DNA of 64,000 bases from Oceanisphaera arctica (GCF_002936955.1 NZ_MPZM01000006.1:62001-126000), one strand, 5' to 3'; shown: positions 26,234 to 35,194, counted from the stretch's first letter. Numbers and translations: made by a program. The notes: generated from the letters alone by a model not told the origin.

Positions 26234-27277
26234 TTAAGCCAGTTCGTCGTCGCCGACGCGCACCACCAGCTTGCCGAAGTTCTGGCCCTGGAGCAGGCCG
26301 ATAAAGGCCTGTGGCGCGTTGTCCAGTTCCTCGACTATCTGTTCGCGATAGTGAATTTTTCCGTCACTCAGCCACTGGCGCATGTCCTGGGCGAACTCGT
26401 CGTAGCGATGGGCGTAATCGTCGAAGATGATAAAGCCCTTCACGGTCAGGCGTTTGATGAGAATGGTGCCCATCAGCTGACCCAGACGATCCGGCCCGTT
26501 TGGCAATGCGGTGGCGTTGTACTGGGAAATCAGGCCACAGACCGGGATGCGGGCGCCGGTGTTGAGCAGCGGTAGTACCGCATCCAGCACCTTGCCGCCC
26601 ACGTTCTCGTAGTAGATATCGATGCCGTTGGGGCAGGCCTTGGCCAGCTGGTCGGCAAAGTCATCGGCCTTGTGGTCGAGACAGGTGTTCACGCCCAGGG
26701 TCTCCAGCGCATAGCGGCATTTCTCTTCGCCACCCGCCACGGCCACCACGTTGCAGCCCTTGAGCTTGCCTATTTGTGCCACCATAGAGCCCACGGCGCC
26801 GGTGGCAGCCGCCACCACTATGGTTTCGCCCGTTTGCGGTTTACCGATATCCAGCAGGCCCATATAGGCGGTAAAGCCGGGCATGCCGAGCACGCCCAGG
26901 GCGTAGGAAGGCGGCACCAGCTTGGGGTCCAGCTTGATAAGCCCCGTACCATCAGACAGCGAATAATCCTGCCAGCCGCTGTAGCTCAGCACCCAGTCAC
27001 CGACCTGATAATCCGGATGTTGACTGGCATGTACCCGGCTGACGGTGCCGCCGACCATGGTCTCACCAATGGCCACCGGCTCTGCGTAGGACTTGGCGTC
27101 GCTCATGCGGCCACGCATGTAGGGATCCAGACTCAGAAAAACGGTACGCAGCAGCAGCTGGCCCTGGGCTGGCTCGGGAATCGCCGTTTCCTGCAGGGCG
27201 AAATTGGCGGCGGTAGGCGCACCCACCGGGCGTGAGGCCAGAGTTATTTGACGGTTGCTGTTGGCTGTTTGCTTCAT
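26234..27277 (-). CDS. curA: NADP-dependent 2-alkenal/curcumin reductase-like MDR oxidoreductase
   Basis: 347 residues of the zinc-free medium-chain reductase family (E. coli CurA/YncB, leukotriene B4 dehydrogenase group). Landmarks are LDPYMRGRM near the N terminus, GMPGFTAYMGLLDIG, the NADP-binding AAATGAVGSMVAQIGKLKGC, the YYENVGGKVLDAVLPLL segment, and CGLISQYN. Such enzymes reduce C=C bonds of reactive alpha,beta-unsaturated carbonyls. It follows yqhD by 27 bases and precedes gst, fitting reactive-carbonyl defence under the NemR-like repressor. Confidence 0.92.
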   Translation of the reverse strand: MKQTANSNRQITLASRPVGAPTAANFALQETAIPEPAQGQLLLRTVFLSLDPYMRGRMSDAKSYAEPVAIGETMVGGTVSRVHASQHPDYQVGDWVLSYSGWQDYSLSDGTGLIKLDPKLVPPSYALGVLGMPGFTAYMGLLDIGKPQTGETIVVAAATGAVGSMVAQIGKLKGCNVVAVAGGEEKCRYALETLGVNTCLDHKADDFADQLAKACPNGIDIYYENVGGKVLDAVLPLLNTGARIPVCGLISQYNATALPNGPDRLGQLMGTILIKRLTVKGFIIFDDYAHRYDEFAQDMRQWLSDGKIHYREQIVEELDNAPQAFIGLLQGQNFGKLVVRVGDDELA

Positions 27278-27304
27278 CTTGTGCTCCTCTATTCGTTGCT
27301 TGGC

Positions 27305-28462
27305 TTACAGGCTGGCTAGCAGTATCTGGCGGCAGTGTTCGGGGGTGACGTCGCCGTGTTCGCCGAGTGCGACCATGCCGTGGTTTTTCAGGCTGTCGAT
27401 GATGCCGTCGATATGTTCGGCACCCAGACCGTAGTCGCCTAGGCGGGTCTTGACGCCGACAGACTCGAAGAATTCGCGGGTGCGCTCGATGGCGGCCTCG
27501 GCCTTGTCGTCGTCGCTGCCCTCACGAATATCCCACACCCGCTCGGCGTACTGCACCAGCTTGCCGAGCTTGGTGGCCTTGCGCTGGCGCAGCATCTCGG
27601 GCAGCACCACGGCCAGGGTCTGGGCGTGATCCAGGTTGTGCAGAGCGGTAAGCTCGTGGCCCAGCATGTGGGAGGCCCAGTCCTGAGGTACACCGGCGCC
27701 GATCAGGCCGTTCAGGGCCAGGGTGGCGGTCCACATCAGGCTGGCGCGGGTCTGGTAGTCTTCTGGCTCGGCCAGCGCCTTGGGTCCGATCTCGATCAGG
27801 GTTTGCAGCAGACCTTCGGCAAAGCGATCCTGCACCGGCGCCTGGGCCGGATAGGTCAGGTATTGCTCCATTACATGCACGAAGGCATCGACTACGCCGT
27901 TGGCGACCTGACGGGTGGGCAGAGTGTAGGTTTTGACCGGATCCAGCACGGAAAAGAGCGGATATACCTGCTCGCTCATGAAGGGCAGTTTGGCCTGCAG
28001 CGCCTTGCGAGTGATCACCGAGCCCTTGTTCATCTCGGAGCCGGTGGCCGGCAGGGTCAGCACGGTGCCGAAGGGCAGGGCGCGCTCTATGTTCTGTCCG
28101 CCTTGTTTCAGTATCTCCCAGGCATCGCCATCGAACAGGGCGGCTGCGGCCACGAACTTGGTGCCATCGATCACCGAGCCGCCACCGACGGCCAGCAGAA
28201 AATCGATATCGTTGCTGCGTACCAGCGCCACGGCTTCCATCAGGGTCTCGAAGCTGGGGTTGGGCTCGATACCGCCGAACAGCTGCACCTCACGGTCACC
28301 CAGGGCGGCGGTGACTTCATCCAGGGTGCCGGTACGGCGGGCACTCTCACCACCAAACAGTACCAGCACGCGGGCGTCAGTCGGTACCAGCTGGTTCAGG
28401 CTGGCTATCTTGCCGGCGCCAAATTCGATACGGGTCGGGTTGTAGAAGCTGAAATCTTGCAT
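27305..28462 (-). CDS. yqhD: Iron-dependent NADPH aldehyde reductase/alcohol dehydrogenase
   Basis: 385 residues, nearly the length of E. coli YqhD, with close identity throughout. It has GGGSVIDGTKF for NADP binding, LPATGSEMN, and the metal site in VVDAFVHVMEQ (Asp, His), HMLGHELTALH and NLDHAQ (His). YqhD-type enzymes reduce short-chain aldehydes from lipid peroxidation, methylglyoxal and furfural. It is the first gene of the operon. A 15-bp palindrome shared with the promoter of the adjacent tetR gene lies 31 bases upstream of its start. Confidence 0.96.
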   Translation of the reverse strand: MQDFSFYNPTRIEFGAGKIASLNQLVPTDARVLVLFGGESARRTGTLDEVTAALGDREVQLFGGIEPNPSFETLMEAVALVRSNDIDFLLAVGGGSVIDGTKFVAAAALFDGDAWEILKQGGQNIERALPFGTVLTLPATGSEMNKGSVITRKALQAKLPFMSEQVYPLFSVLDPVKTYTLPTRQVANGVVDAFVHVMEQYLTYPAQAPVQDRFAEGLLQTLIEIGPKALAEPEDYQTRASLMWTATLALNGLIGAGVPQDWASHMLGHELTALHNLDHAQTLAVVLPEMLRQRKATKLGKLVQYAERVWDIREGSDDDKAEAAIERTREFFESVGVKTRLGDYGLGAEHIDGIIDSLKNHGMVALGEHGDVTPEHCRQILLASL

Positions 28463-28492
28463 AAGTTAAACCTCGTTATGAGTGATTTTAAA

Positions 28493-28507
28493 TAGACCGG
28501 TCGTCTA
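28493..28507. promoter_or_regulatory. NemR-like operator upstream of yqhD
   Basis: TAGACCGGTCGTCTA is an inverted repeat TAGAC-N5-GTCTA. The identical 15-mer lies upstream of the divergent-function tetR gene at 29159-29173. It resembles the operator form described for E. coli NemR. Position upstream of yqhD suggests repression of yqhD-curA-gst. Confidence 0.82.
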
Positions 28508-28552
28508 GTTTGGGTCGGTAAAAAAGCCCGTGCACCAGGCCGGGCTAGGTTG

Positions 28553-29137
28553 TCAGTTCGCCAGCAGTTGCCGGGTCATGGCCATGGCCTGTTCCATATG
28601 GCGTTCATCCCGGTGCAGCTTGGTCAGCAGGCTGGCGCCCAGCCACAGCTGATAGAGACAGGTTGCCAGCAGGGTCTCGCCCTGTCGGGGCAGGGAGTGG
28701 TCGGCAATGGCGGCCTCGATGCAGTCCTGGATGCGGCCAATCACCTGGTCGGTACCCGTCTTGAGTGTGAGTCGCATCGGCTCCGATAAATCTGCTACTT
28801 CGGCACTCAGCTTGACCACCAGGCAGTCGCTGCGACTATTCGGGCCACAGTAACGACGTTGCCATTCAGTCCAGTAGCTCATCAATTGTTGCTGACCACT
28901 AAGCCCTGGCTGACTGAACAGCTGATCAAGCTCGGCCAGATAAAATTGGAAATAATCTTCCAGCAAGGCCTGGCCAAACTGCTCCTTGGACTTGAAGTAG
29001 TGGTAGAAGGAGCCCTTGGGTACGCCCGCTTGCTGTAGCAGCGCACTGAGCCCGACCGAGCTGAAGCCCCGAGCGGCGAGAATGTCGCGGCCGGTATCGA
29101 GCAAATGCTGGCGAGTGTCTTGATGTTTAGTGTTCAT
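28553..29137 (-). CDS. TetR-family regulator, NemR-like
   Basis: 194 residues with an N-terminal TetR helix-turn-helix (HLLDTGRDILAARGFSSVGLSALLQQAGVPKGSFYHYFKSKEQFGQALLEDY), very like NemR. The segment DCLVVKLSAEVADLSEPMR matches the NemR region that carries its redox-sensing Cys106, and the Cys is kept here. NemR senses electrophiles, quinones and bleach and derepresses aldehyde-detoxifying genes. Identical operators precede this gene and yqhD, so autoregulation and control of the operon are likely. MNTKHQ is taken as start; an ATG three codons earlier is possible. Confidence 0.9.
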   Translation of the reverse strand: MNTKHQDTRQHLLDTGRDILAARGFSSVGLSALLQQAGVPKGSFYHYFKSKEQFGQALLEDYFQFYLAELDQLFSQPGLSGQQQLMSYWTEWQRRYCGPNSRSDCLVVKLSAEVADLSEPMRLTLKTGTDQVIGRIQDCIEAAIADHSLPRQGETLLATCLYQLWLGASLLTKLHRDERHMEQAMAMTRQLLAN

Positions 29138-29158
29138 GGGCGGCATGCTACAGATAAT

Positions 29159-29173
29159 TAGACCGGTCGTCTA
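29159..29173. promoter_or_regulatory. NemR-like operator upstream of the tetR gene
   Basis: A perfect second copy of TAGACCGGTCGTCTA, 22 bases upstream of the assumed tetR start, indicating autoregulation. Confidence 0.82.
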
Positions 29174-29198
29174 GTACTGCTTTCGTTTCTCTGATTAT

Positions 29199-29249
29199 CC
29201 GCCGGCTTTGATCTGGGGTGCGCACAAATGTTGTCCGTTGGTAAGCAAC
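29199..29249 (+). repeat. 51-bp dispersed repeat, copy 1
   Basis: Aligns without gaps with 40835-40885. The first 15 bases (CCGCCGGCTTTGATC) and last 25 (CAAATGTTGTCCGTTGGTAAG plus CAAC) are almost identical, with a variable 11-base middle. Non-coding; lies between the tetR and pirin genes. Confidence 0.75.
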
Positions 29250-29353
29250 CATTGCAGGTCGCCAAGTAACCCCGTTGGGAAATACCTATTAAGTGTTCAA
29301 CCTGAAAGGTGGGAATGCCCACCTCAATGCAGTGCCTGATCCGGAAACCTTGC

Positions 29354-30052
29354 TTATGCCACGTCCACCAGCACGATTTCGCTGTCTGCCCGGGCACTGA
29401 CCTTTAGTAGCCGTTCATCGCTAATGGCGACGCCGTCGCCGGCCGTGGCCACTACGCCGTTCACTTCGATCTGGCCGGTCGCCGGCACCAGATAGACCTT
29501 GCGGCCGGCCGCGATGTGATATTCGGTACTTTTACCGGCCTCCAGGGTGGCAGCGACCAAGCGAGCATTGGCACGGATCGGCAGCGCCTCGGTCTCACCG
29601 GGCAGGCCGCTGGCGAGGGTGACAAAAGACCCGCTGCGCTCGCCCTTGGGGAACGGCTTGGTGCCCCAGGTCGGCGGCAGGCCGGTTTCATTGGGCATGA
29701 TCCAGATCTGGAAGATCTGAGTCGTCTCGTCCTCTTCATTCATCTCGCTGTGGGCAATGCCGGTTCCGGCGCTCATCACCTGTACGTCGCCGGCCTCGGT
29801 TCGGCCCCGATTGCCGAGGTTATCCTGGTGGGTAATGGCACCCTTGCGAACATAAGTGATGATTTCCATGTCGCGGTGCGGATGGCGCGGAAAACCCGTA
29901 TGCGGCGCTATGGTGTCGTCATTCCAGACTCTGAGATTTCCCCAGTGCATGCGCTCGGGATCGTAATATTCGGCGAATGAGAAATGGTGACGGGTGTCCA
30001 GCCAGCCATGGTGGGCGCCGCCCAGTTCGCGGTGGGGTCGTAGTTCGATCAT
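29354..30052 (-). CDS. Pirin-family protein (YhhW/YhaK-like)
   Basis: A 232-residue bicupin. The first cupin carries the metal ligands in FPRHPHRDMEIITYVRKGAITHQDN and the Glu in GTGIAHSEMNE. The second cupin is less conserved. Members include quercetin 2,3-dioxygenase YhhW and redox-sensitive YhaK. It is the last gene of doxX-yqjG-qor-pirin, matching the E. coli neighbourhood where yqjFG and yhaK surround yhaJ. A role in handling quinone or aromatic stress is inferred from that context. Confidence 0.92.
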   Translation of the reverse strand: MIELRPHRELGGAHHGWLDTRHHFSFAEYYDPERMHWGNLRVWNDDTIAPHTGFPRHPHRDMEIITYVRKGAITHQDNLGNRGRTEAGDVQVMSAGTGIAHSEMNEEDETTQIFQIWIMPNETGLPPTWGTKPFPKGERSGSFVTLASGLPGETEALPIRANARLVAATLEAGKSTEYHIAAGRKVYLVPATGQIEVNGVVATAGDGVAISDERLLKVSARADSEIVLVDVA

Positions 30053-30108
30053 TGCAGAACCTCCTGCTTCATATGACCTGTTTCGTGTGAATAGTGACTG
30101 TCAGAACC

Positions 30109-31068
30109 TTATGGGATCAGGACAATCTTCTCGGCGCCACCTTCATTGACCCTATGGTAGGCCGCGACTGCCTCGGAAAGCGGCAGCTCGATAAAACCGC
30201 CCGGAACCGGTATGCCACCCTCAAACGCGGCGCCTATTTGCTCAAGCATCCTCGCGCAATCTTCCAGACTGTACAGCAGCGAGTTGACGCCGATAATCGA
30301 GCCACCGCGGCGGTACAGATTGAGCGCAGACATCTTGATCAACCCATCCGCTGGTGCCGAAATCACAGCGACCCACCCAAACGTATCAACGCTATTCACT
30401 GCCGCCGACAGCCAGTAGCCGGTGGTATCGAAGATGACTTCCGGTGCTTGCTGTTGAAAGTGGTCGCGCACCTGATCTGGCAGTTGTTCCGCATCCGGTA
30501 GCTGAAAGGCACTGATACCCCGGGCTTGCAGTTCTTGCGCCACCTCGGCGCGTCGCACGGCCAATACCACATTGGCGCCCCTTGCCTTGCCCAGCGCTTG
30601 TGCGGCCTGAGCCACAGCACCGGCACCTATGATGAGGAAACTGGTACCTGCCTGAACCTGACTTCGCTCGAGGGCATCCCAGGCGGTGATAAAGGGAACC
30701 CCGCAAGTGGCAGCCTGGGCGAAGGTAAGCGACTCAGGCATCAGTGCGACGGCATCGGTCGGCACCACCACATATTGCGCATGACAGCCGTCACGATAGA
30801 AACCAAAGCCCTTGCCAGTGCCGCCCCATACCGCTTTACCCTGAAGTTCTGGCGGCCCGCTCACCACCACACCGGAAAAATCCCGCCCGGGAATACGGGG
30901 CGTCGTGGTGTAGGGGAAAAGTCCGAGCACGTTCTTGATATCACTGGGATTGATGCCGGTAGCCCGAACCTCAATCAGGACTTCGCCGGCTTCAGGCACG
31001 GGCGTTGGCACATCGCGCAATTGCAGCGAATCCAGAGTGCCGGTTGCTGAAAACTGTAGAGCTTGCAT
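30109..31068 (-). CDS. Zinc-type MDR oxidoreductase (quinone oxidoreductase-like)
   Basis: A 319-residue alcohol-dehydrogenase-like protein: an N-terminal GroES domain (EVLIEVRATGINPSDIKNVLG, IPGRDFSGVVV) and a Rossmann domain with LIIGAGAVAQAAQALGKARG. The structural-zinc cysteines are missing, as in quinone oxidoreductases. The start at 31068 has GAGGTC upstream; the longer reading adds 35 residues with no family match. It sits 58 bases after yqjG on the same strand, in the probable YhaJ-type regulon. Confidence 0.88.
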   Translation of the reverse strand: MQALQFSATGTLDSLQLRDVPTPVPEAGEVLIEVRATGINPSDIKNVLGLFPYTTTPRIPGRDFSGVVVSGPPELQGKAVWGGTGKGFGFYRDGCHAQYVVVPTDAVALMPESLTFAQAATCGVPFITAWDALERSQVQAGTSFLIIGAGAVAQAAQALGKARGANVVLAVRRAEVAQELQARGISAFQLPDAEQLPDQVRDHFQQQAPEVIFDTTGYWLSAAVNSVDTFGWVAVISAPADGLIKMSALNLYRRGGSIIGVNSLLYSLEDCARMLEQIGAAFEGGIPVPGGFIELPLSEAVAAYHRVNEGGAEKIVLIP

Positions 31069-31126
31069 GTTTGACCTCAAAACGGGGTTGATGGGGGCAG
31101 CACGGGGCGGCTGATTAACTTGCTTC

Positions 31127-32122
31127 TCAGTCGGCCTGACGCTGCATGAATCGCTCGCGACCGTGAGGGCCATCGAGATTCAATACCGGGCCTGCCGGCA
31201 CAACGCCGGTTGGATTGATGGTGGCGTGGCTGCGGTAATAGTGCTCTTTGATATGTTTCATGTTGACCGTCTCGGCCACGCCGGGCCACTGGTACAGTTC
31301 TCGCACATAACCGGCCAGATGCGGATAATCTTCGATCTGCTTCAGGTTGCACTTGAAGTGGCCGTGATACACGGGATCAAAACGGACCAGGGTGGTAAAC
31401 AACCGCCAGTCTGCTTCGGTGATCTGTTCGCCGAGCAGGTAACGCTGTTTCGACAGGCGCTGATCCAGTTCATCCAGTGCCTCGAACAAGGGGAATACCG
31501 CCTGCTCATAGGCTTCCTGAGTGGTGGCGAACCCGGCCTTGTAGACACCGTTGTTTACCCGGTCGTAGATCCGGGCGTTGAGACTGTCAATCTCGGTGTG
31601 CAGCGCCTCTGGATAATAATCGCCGGGCTTGGCGTCAATTCCGTCGAAAGCCGAGTTCAGCATGCGGATAATCTCGGAAGATTCATTGCTGACAAACCGG
31701 TTTTGTTTTTTATCCCATAGCACAGGAATGGTGACGCGGCCGCTGTACTCGGGGTCTGCGGCGGTATAAATCTGGTGCATGTACTGGGCCTGGAAGATGG
31801 GATCGGCCACCACGCCGTCGTCCGCGTCAAAGGTCCAGCCATGCTCACGCATCAACGGGTTGACCACAGATACCGAAATCATCGATTCCAGCCCTTTCAG
31901 TTTACGAAAGATCAGCGTTCTGTGTGCCCAGGGACAGGCCAGGGAAACGTATAGATGGTAGCGTCCGGCTTCGGCCTTGAACCCGGCTTCACCGGTAGGG
32001 CCGGCACTGCCGTCGGCAGTGATCCAGTTGCGAAATTGCGACTCGCTGCGAGCGAAGCGACCGTTGTTGGATTTGGTGTCATACCAGCGGTCAACCCACT
32101 GTCCATTTACAAGCAGGCCCAT
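31127..32122 (-). CDS. yqjG: Glutathionyl-hydroquinone reductase
   Basis: A 331-residue xi-class glutathione transferase that reduces glutathionyl-hydroquinones. The active-site cysteine is in SLACPWAHR (about residue 63). Family features are the N-terminal extension GLLVNGQWVDRWYDT, the VPVLWDKK-like TIPVLWDKKQNRFVSNESSEIIRM segment, and the C-terminal HIKEHYYRSHATINPTGVVP. Length and motifs match E. coli YqjG. It lies downstream of a DoxX gene (yqjF) exactly as in E. coli, near a divergent YhaJ-like regulator. Confidence 0.96.
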   Translation of the reverse strand: MGLLVNGQWVDRWYDTKSNNGRFARSESQFRNWITADGSAGPTGEAGFKAEAGRYHLYVSLACPWAHRTLIFRKLKGLESMISVSVVNPLMREHGWTFDADDGVVADPIFQAQYMHQIYTAADPEYSGRVTIPVLWDKKQNRFVSNESSEIIRMLNSAFDGIDAKPGDYYPEALHTEIDSLNARIYDRVNNGVYKAGFATTQEAYEQAVFPLFEALDELDQRLSKQRYLLGEQITEADWRLFTTLVRFDPVYHGHFKCNLKQIEDYPHLAGYVRELYQWPGVAETVNMKHIKEHYYRSHATINPTGVVPAGPVLNLDGPHGRERFMQRQAD

Positions 32123-32239
32123 TGTGGTGCCTCCGTTTGTGTTTGAATATGTTGGCCAGGGGAGCTTCTCTCCCCTGGTGCGCCTGTGCTGTGCTTAATA
32201 GGTATTGAGTGAGCGGGGGCGTTATGCGCCGGAGCTCGG

Positions 32240-32716
32240 TTATGACGAGCGGCCTCGCTCAGCGCCGTCTTTACTCGCCATGTCACTCAGCTTGCGATCC
32301 AGCGACCACTTTCCGCCCCCGTTAAACACCAAGGCCACCGAGATGCTGAGCAGAGCAAGGCCGAATTCATAGCCGTTGTTACTCATGAAGAGTCCATTGG
32401 GAAGGTGGACACTGATGATGGCGACGAGCATGGTGATCGCCAGCATGAATGCCGCGGGCCGGGTCAGCAGTCCAATGAGTAGTGCAATACCACCGAAGAA
32501 CTCGGCACTACCCGCTGCCAGCGCCATCAGGTAGCCAGGTTCCAGGCCGATGGAAGCCATCCACTGACCGGTGCCTTCCAGACCGTAGCCGCCGAAGCTG
32601 CCGAACAGTTTTTGAGCGCCATGTGCGACGAACATGACTCCGGCCGGAAGACGAAGTGCCAGGCTGGTGAAGCTGTTGTCGGTGAGAAGAGTACGGTGGA
32701 TAAGATCTTTGCTCAT
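32240..32716 (-). CDS. yqjF: DoxX-family membrane protein (YqjF-like)
   Basis: 158 residues with four hydrophobic segments and the DoxX motifs RLPAGVMFVAHGAQKLFG and FFGGIALLIGLLTRPAAFML. It matches the E. coli yqjF position: upstream of yqjG and divergent from a YhaJ-like LysR gene. In E. coli, YhaJ activates yqjF in response to aromatic breakdown products. The start at 32716 has GGGAG upstream; a longer frame to 32797 lacks support. Confidence 0.9.
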   Translation of the reverse strand: MSKDLIHRTLLTDNSFTSLALRLPAGVMFVAHGAQKLFGSFGGYGLEGTGQWMASIGLEPGYLMALAAGSAEFFGGIALLIGLLTRPAAFMLAITMLVAIISVHLPNGLFMSNNGYEFGLALLSISVALVFNGGGKWSLDRKLSDMASKDGAERGRSS

Positions 32717-32842
32717 GCTGTTATCTCCCAGTAATATCAATGAAGTAATATCAGTGCTGCTGTTCAATGGAACTACTATATTTAAAAGGATTAGCAACTA
32801 ATAGCGGAACAATTTGACCTTTATCATCAGGAAAACTGAACT

Positions 32843-33763
32843 ATGATTTCGCTTATCACTCTGGATGCACTGCAGACACTCGACGCGATAGAGCGCCGCC
32901 AAAGCTTTGCCGCCGCCGCCGAAGAGTTGCACCGTGTTCCGTCAGCGGTCTCCTACACCATCAATAAGCTGGAAGAGGATCTTGGCGTCGCGCTCTTTGA
33001 CCGCAGCCGGCGCAAGGCAGAGCTGACCGCCATAGGGCGTCTGGTGTTGGAGCAGGGCCGGCACATTCTCAAGGCCTCCGAAGAATTGACGGCACTGGCC
33101 CGCCAGGCGGCGGACGGTTGGGAAGCAGAGCTTAGGATCTGCATTGACAGCGTACTGACCTGCGACCCTGTCTATGAGCTGATTGAAGCCTTCCAGCGTG
33201 TACAACCCAAGACCGAAATACGCCTGAGTGAAGAAGTGCTCGGCGGCAGCTGGGACGCGCTGAGTGACGATCGTTGTGACCTGGTGATTGGGGCCGAAGG
33301 GGCTCCCCCCGCTACGGGATTCGCCCTTCACTCACTGGGAAAAGTGGACTTTGAGTTCGCGGTAGCCACCGGTCATCCGCTGACCAAGCTGCCCATGCCG
33401 CTGCCGGCGAGTGCGATCCAGGACTATCCGACCGTGATAGTGGCTGACAGCTCACGCTGTTTACCCGTCCGCTCCTCCGGGCTGCTGGATGGTCGCAGCC
33501 GTATTATCGTGCCGACCATCCAGCACAAAATAAAGGCTCAGTGCAAAGGGCTGGGTGTCGGCTATTTGCCGCGCCACCGGATTATGCAGGAACTGGCTGA
33601 AGGGAGACTGGAGCTGTTAACGGTGGATGCGCCACGACCTCCGGTTGAAATATCGGTCGCCTGGCATCGCGGCGATACGGGGAAGGGGCTCAAGTGGTTT
33701 GTCGAACGCCTCAAACAGATGCAGTTCGACCCCGTTCGAGGCGAACTGACCCGAAACTCATAA
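32843..33763 (+). CDS. yhaJ: LysR-family regulator, YhaJ-like
   Basis: 306 residues. The N-terminal ISLITLDALQTLDAIERRQSFAAAAEELHRVPSAVSYTINKLEEDLGVALFDRS closely parallels E. coli YhaJ (including the VPSA.SYT recognition helix). The remainder is a LysR effector domain. It is divergent from doxX-yqjG-qor-pirin with a 126-base gap, as expected for the activator of that unit. E. coli YhaJ responds to quinone-like products of nitroaromatics; the effector here is assumed similar. Confidence 0.92.
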   Translation: MISLITLDALQTLDAIERRQSFAAAAEELHRVPSAVSYTINKLEEDLGVALFDRSRRKAELTAIGRLVLEQGRHILKASEELTALARQAADGWEAELRICIDSVLTCDPVYELIEAFQRVQPKTEIRLSEEVLGGSWDALSDDRCDLVIGAEGAPPATGFALHSLGKVDFEFAVATGHPLTKLPMPLPASAIQDYPTVIVADSSRCLPVRSSGLLDGRSRIIVPTIQHKIKAQCKGLGVGYLPRHRIMQELAEGRLELLTVDAPRPPVEISVAWHRGDTGKGLKWFVERLKQMQFDPVRGELTRNS

Positions 33764-33819
33764 AGCCTGTTCTTTTACCATTGCCGTGACCGGGCTGCTC
33801 TTTTCAATGCCTGAACAGG

Positions 33820-34809
33820 TCAGAAATCACCTTCATTCACGCGGTTATCTCTGCGGATCGGAATAACTTTGGATACGGCAATACTGTTATTGGCTTTGCT
33901 GCCGGGTTTCTGGAACTGGGAAAAGGTCTTCAGCTTGCTCAATATGGTGCTACCAGGCAAAGCTTTAGCTTCATCGTCGTAATAGTCGAACCAGGGGATG
34001 CTGGCCTGTTTATATTGCTTACGGGTTACAGGTGGATGAGGCACTGGGTGGCCGGTGATGTCGCGCCACTGTTCACTGTTGATGATATGCACAAAACAGC
34101 GTGAAGGACTTTCTATCCAGGCATCAATGCCCCTCTCGTCTTCGTAAATGGTTTGGCGAATTTTGCCACCCAATCCAAGTCCCATGGCTTCGGGTGCTTT
34201 GCGGAGAAAGACAGGAATATCGAGATAGTCCAATTCGCTTAACTGCTGCTCCCGTTTGGCTCGTTCAGCCAGTTCCTGCTCATATATCTCGGCTTTTAAC
34301 GGGTAAACTATAAGCTGCAGGCCTCCGAACTCGGCCTCCCCAGTCAACTGTTCTTCGGCACTTTGACCATCGCCCAGGCGGCTGGCGACGAACTGGTTAA
34401 CCTGATCCTCACCGGTAGAGAAACCATCCAGCCAAGGCTGCACCGGTGTGGTGACATAGTCCTGAGGCTCTGTGTTGAGCGTGTTCTTCCAAGGTTCACC
34501 GGTCACCGCATTGATTTTTCCGGCCGCAATCTTGATGGCCATGGGGTAGTGGCCGCTGAAATTGATCCACATCGCCTCAGACTGATACATCGGCATCATC
34601 ACACCACCGCGCTGTAGCCAGGTTTCAGGCAATTTAAGTCGAAAATCCTCAATATGGCGAAGTGAGAACTGACCAACGCCAGCAGGAAGAGGATATTCAT
34701 TCCCATCGTCCGGAACACGCAGCGTCCGTTTGAAGTCGATCCTGAGTTTGGCATCTTCATGGATCTCGGGGAATCGGAAAGTCAGGGTGTTGTTTTCCAG
34801 TGTGACCAT
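33820..34809 (-). CDS. Conserved protein of unknown function (329 aa), partner of an XRE regulator
   Basis: I do not recognise a named domain. No signal peptide or membrane segment. Notable stretches are HYPMAIKIAAGKINAVTGEPW, FGGLQLIVYPLKAE, a charged helix (YEQELAERAKREQQLSEL), MGLGLGGKIRQTIYED and SEQWRDITGHPVPHPPVT. The C-terminal tail is basic. It lies 30 bases after the XRE gene on the same strand, so the two are probably cotranscribed. The block 33.8-41.1 kb is accessory, and a conflict or stress role is possible, but this is context only. Confidence 0.8.
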   Translation of the reverse strand: MVTLENNTLTFRFPEIHEDAKLRIDFKRTLRVPDDGNEYPLPAGVGQFSLRHIEDFRLKLPETWLQRGGVMMPMYQSEAMWINFSGHYPMAIKIAAGKINAVTGEPWKNTLNTEPQDYVTTPVQPWLDGFSTGEDQVNQFVASRLGDGQSAEEQLTGEAEFGGLQLIVYPLKAEIYEQELAERAKREQQLSELDYLDIPVFLRKAPEAMGLGLGGKIRQTIYEDERGIDAWIESPSRCFVHIINSEQWRDITGHPVPHPPVTRKQYKQASIPWFDYYDDEAKALPGSTILSKLKTFSQFQKPGSKANNSIAVSKVIPIRRDNRVNEGDF

Positions 34810-34839
34810 GGTTGTTTTCCTTCCGTGTTACGTGTTGTG

Positions 34840-35193
34840 TTACCAATCACCGTCCGAAATCTCGCGCACAACGCGGAGTACAGCATGGTCAGGTGCATCT
34901 TTAAGTTGCCGAATCAGTTGCGAGAATAGCTGCGGACGCTGGCAGATGATGGCTCGCAAATCGGATGAGACTTTGCCAGCCATGGCCAGTATCAAATCGG
35001 CATCCAGATCGAGCTCTGCAGCGATTTTCTTCAGCGTGTCCTCACTAGGTGGAGGCAGTTCCTCCCGTTCAACCTTGCTCAGATACGTTGGCTTGATACC
35101 GACGCGCTCGGCTACCTGGCGCAGGGAGTAGCGTCTGTCGTTTTGGCGGAGAGCTTCACGCCGCTTTCGAATGTAAGGTCCGGGTCCGTTCAT
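34840..35193 (-). CDS. XRE-family transcriptional regulator
   Basis: 117 residues. The helix-turn-helix spans about 20-55 (YSLRQVAERVGIKPTYLSKVEREELPPPSEDTLKKIAAEL). It is followed by a helical tail (LILAMAGKVSSDLRAIICQRPQLFSQLIRQL) typical of regulators paired with stress or mobile-element genes. A perfect palindrome overlaps its -10 region and abuts the ATG, indicating autorepression. No Shine-Dalgarno is visible and the predicted transcription start is at the ATG, so the mRNA may be leaderless. Confidence 0.9.
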   Translation of the reverse strand: MNGPGPYIRKRREALRQNDRRYSLRQVAERVGIKPTYLSKVEREELPPPSEDTLKKIAAELDLDADLILAMAGKVSSDLRAIICQRPQLFSQLIRQLKDAPDHAVLRVVREISDGDW

Positions 35194-35194
35194 T

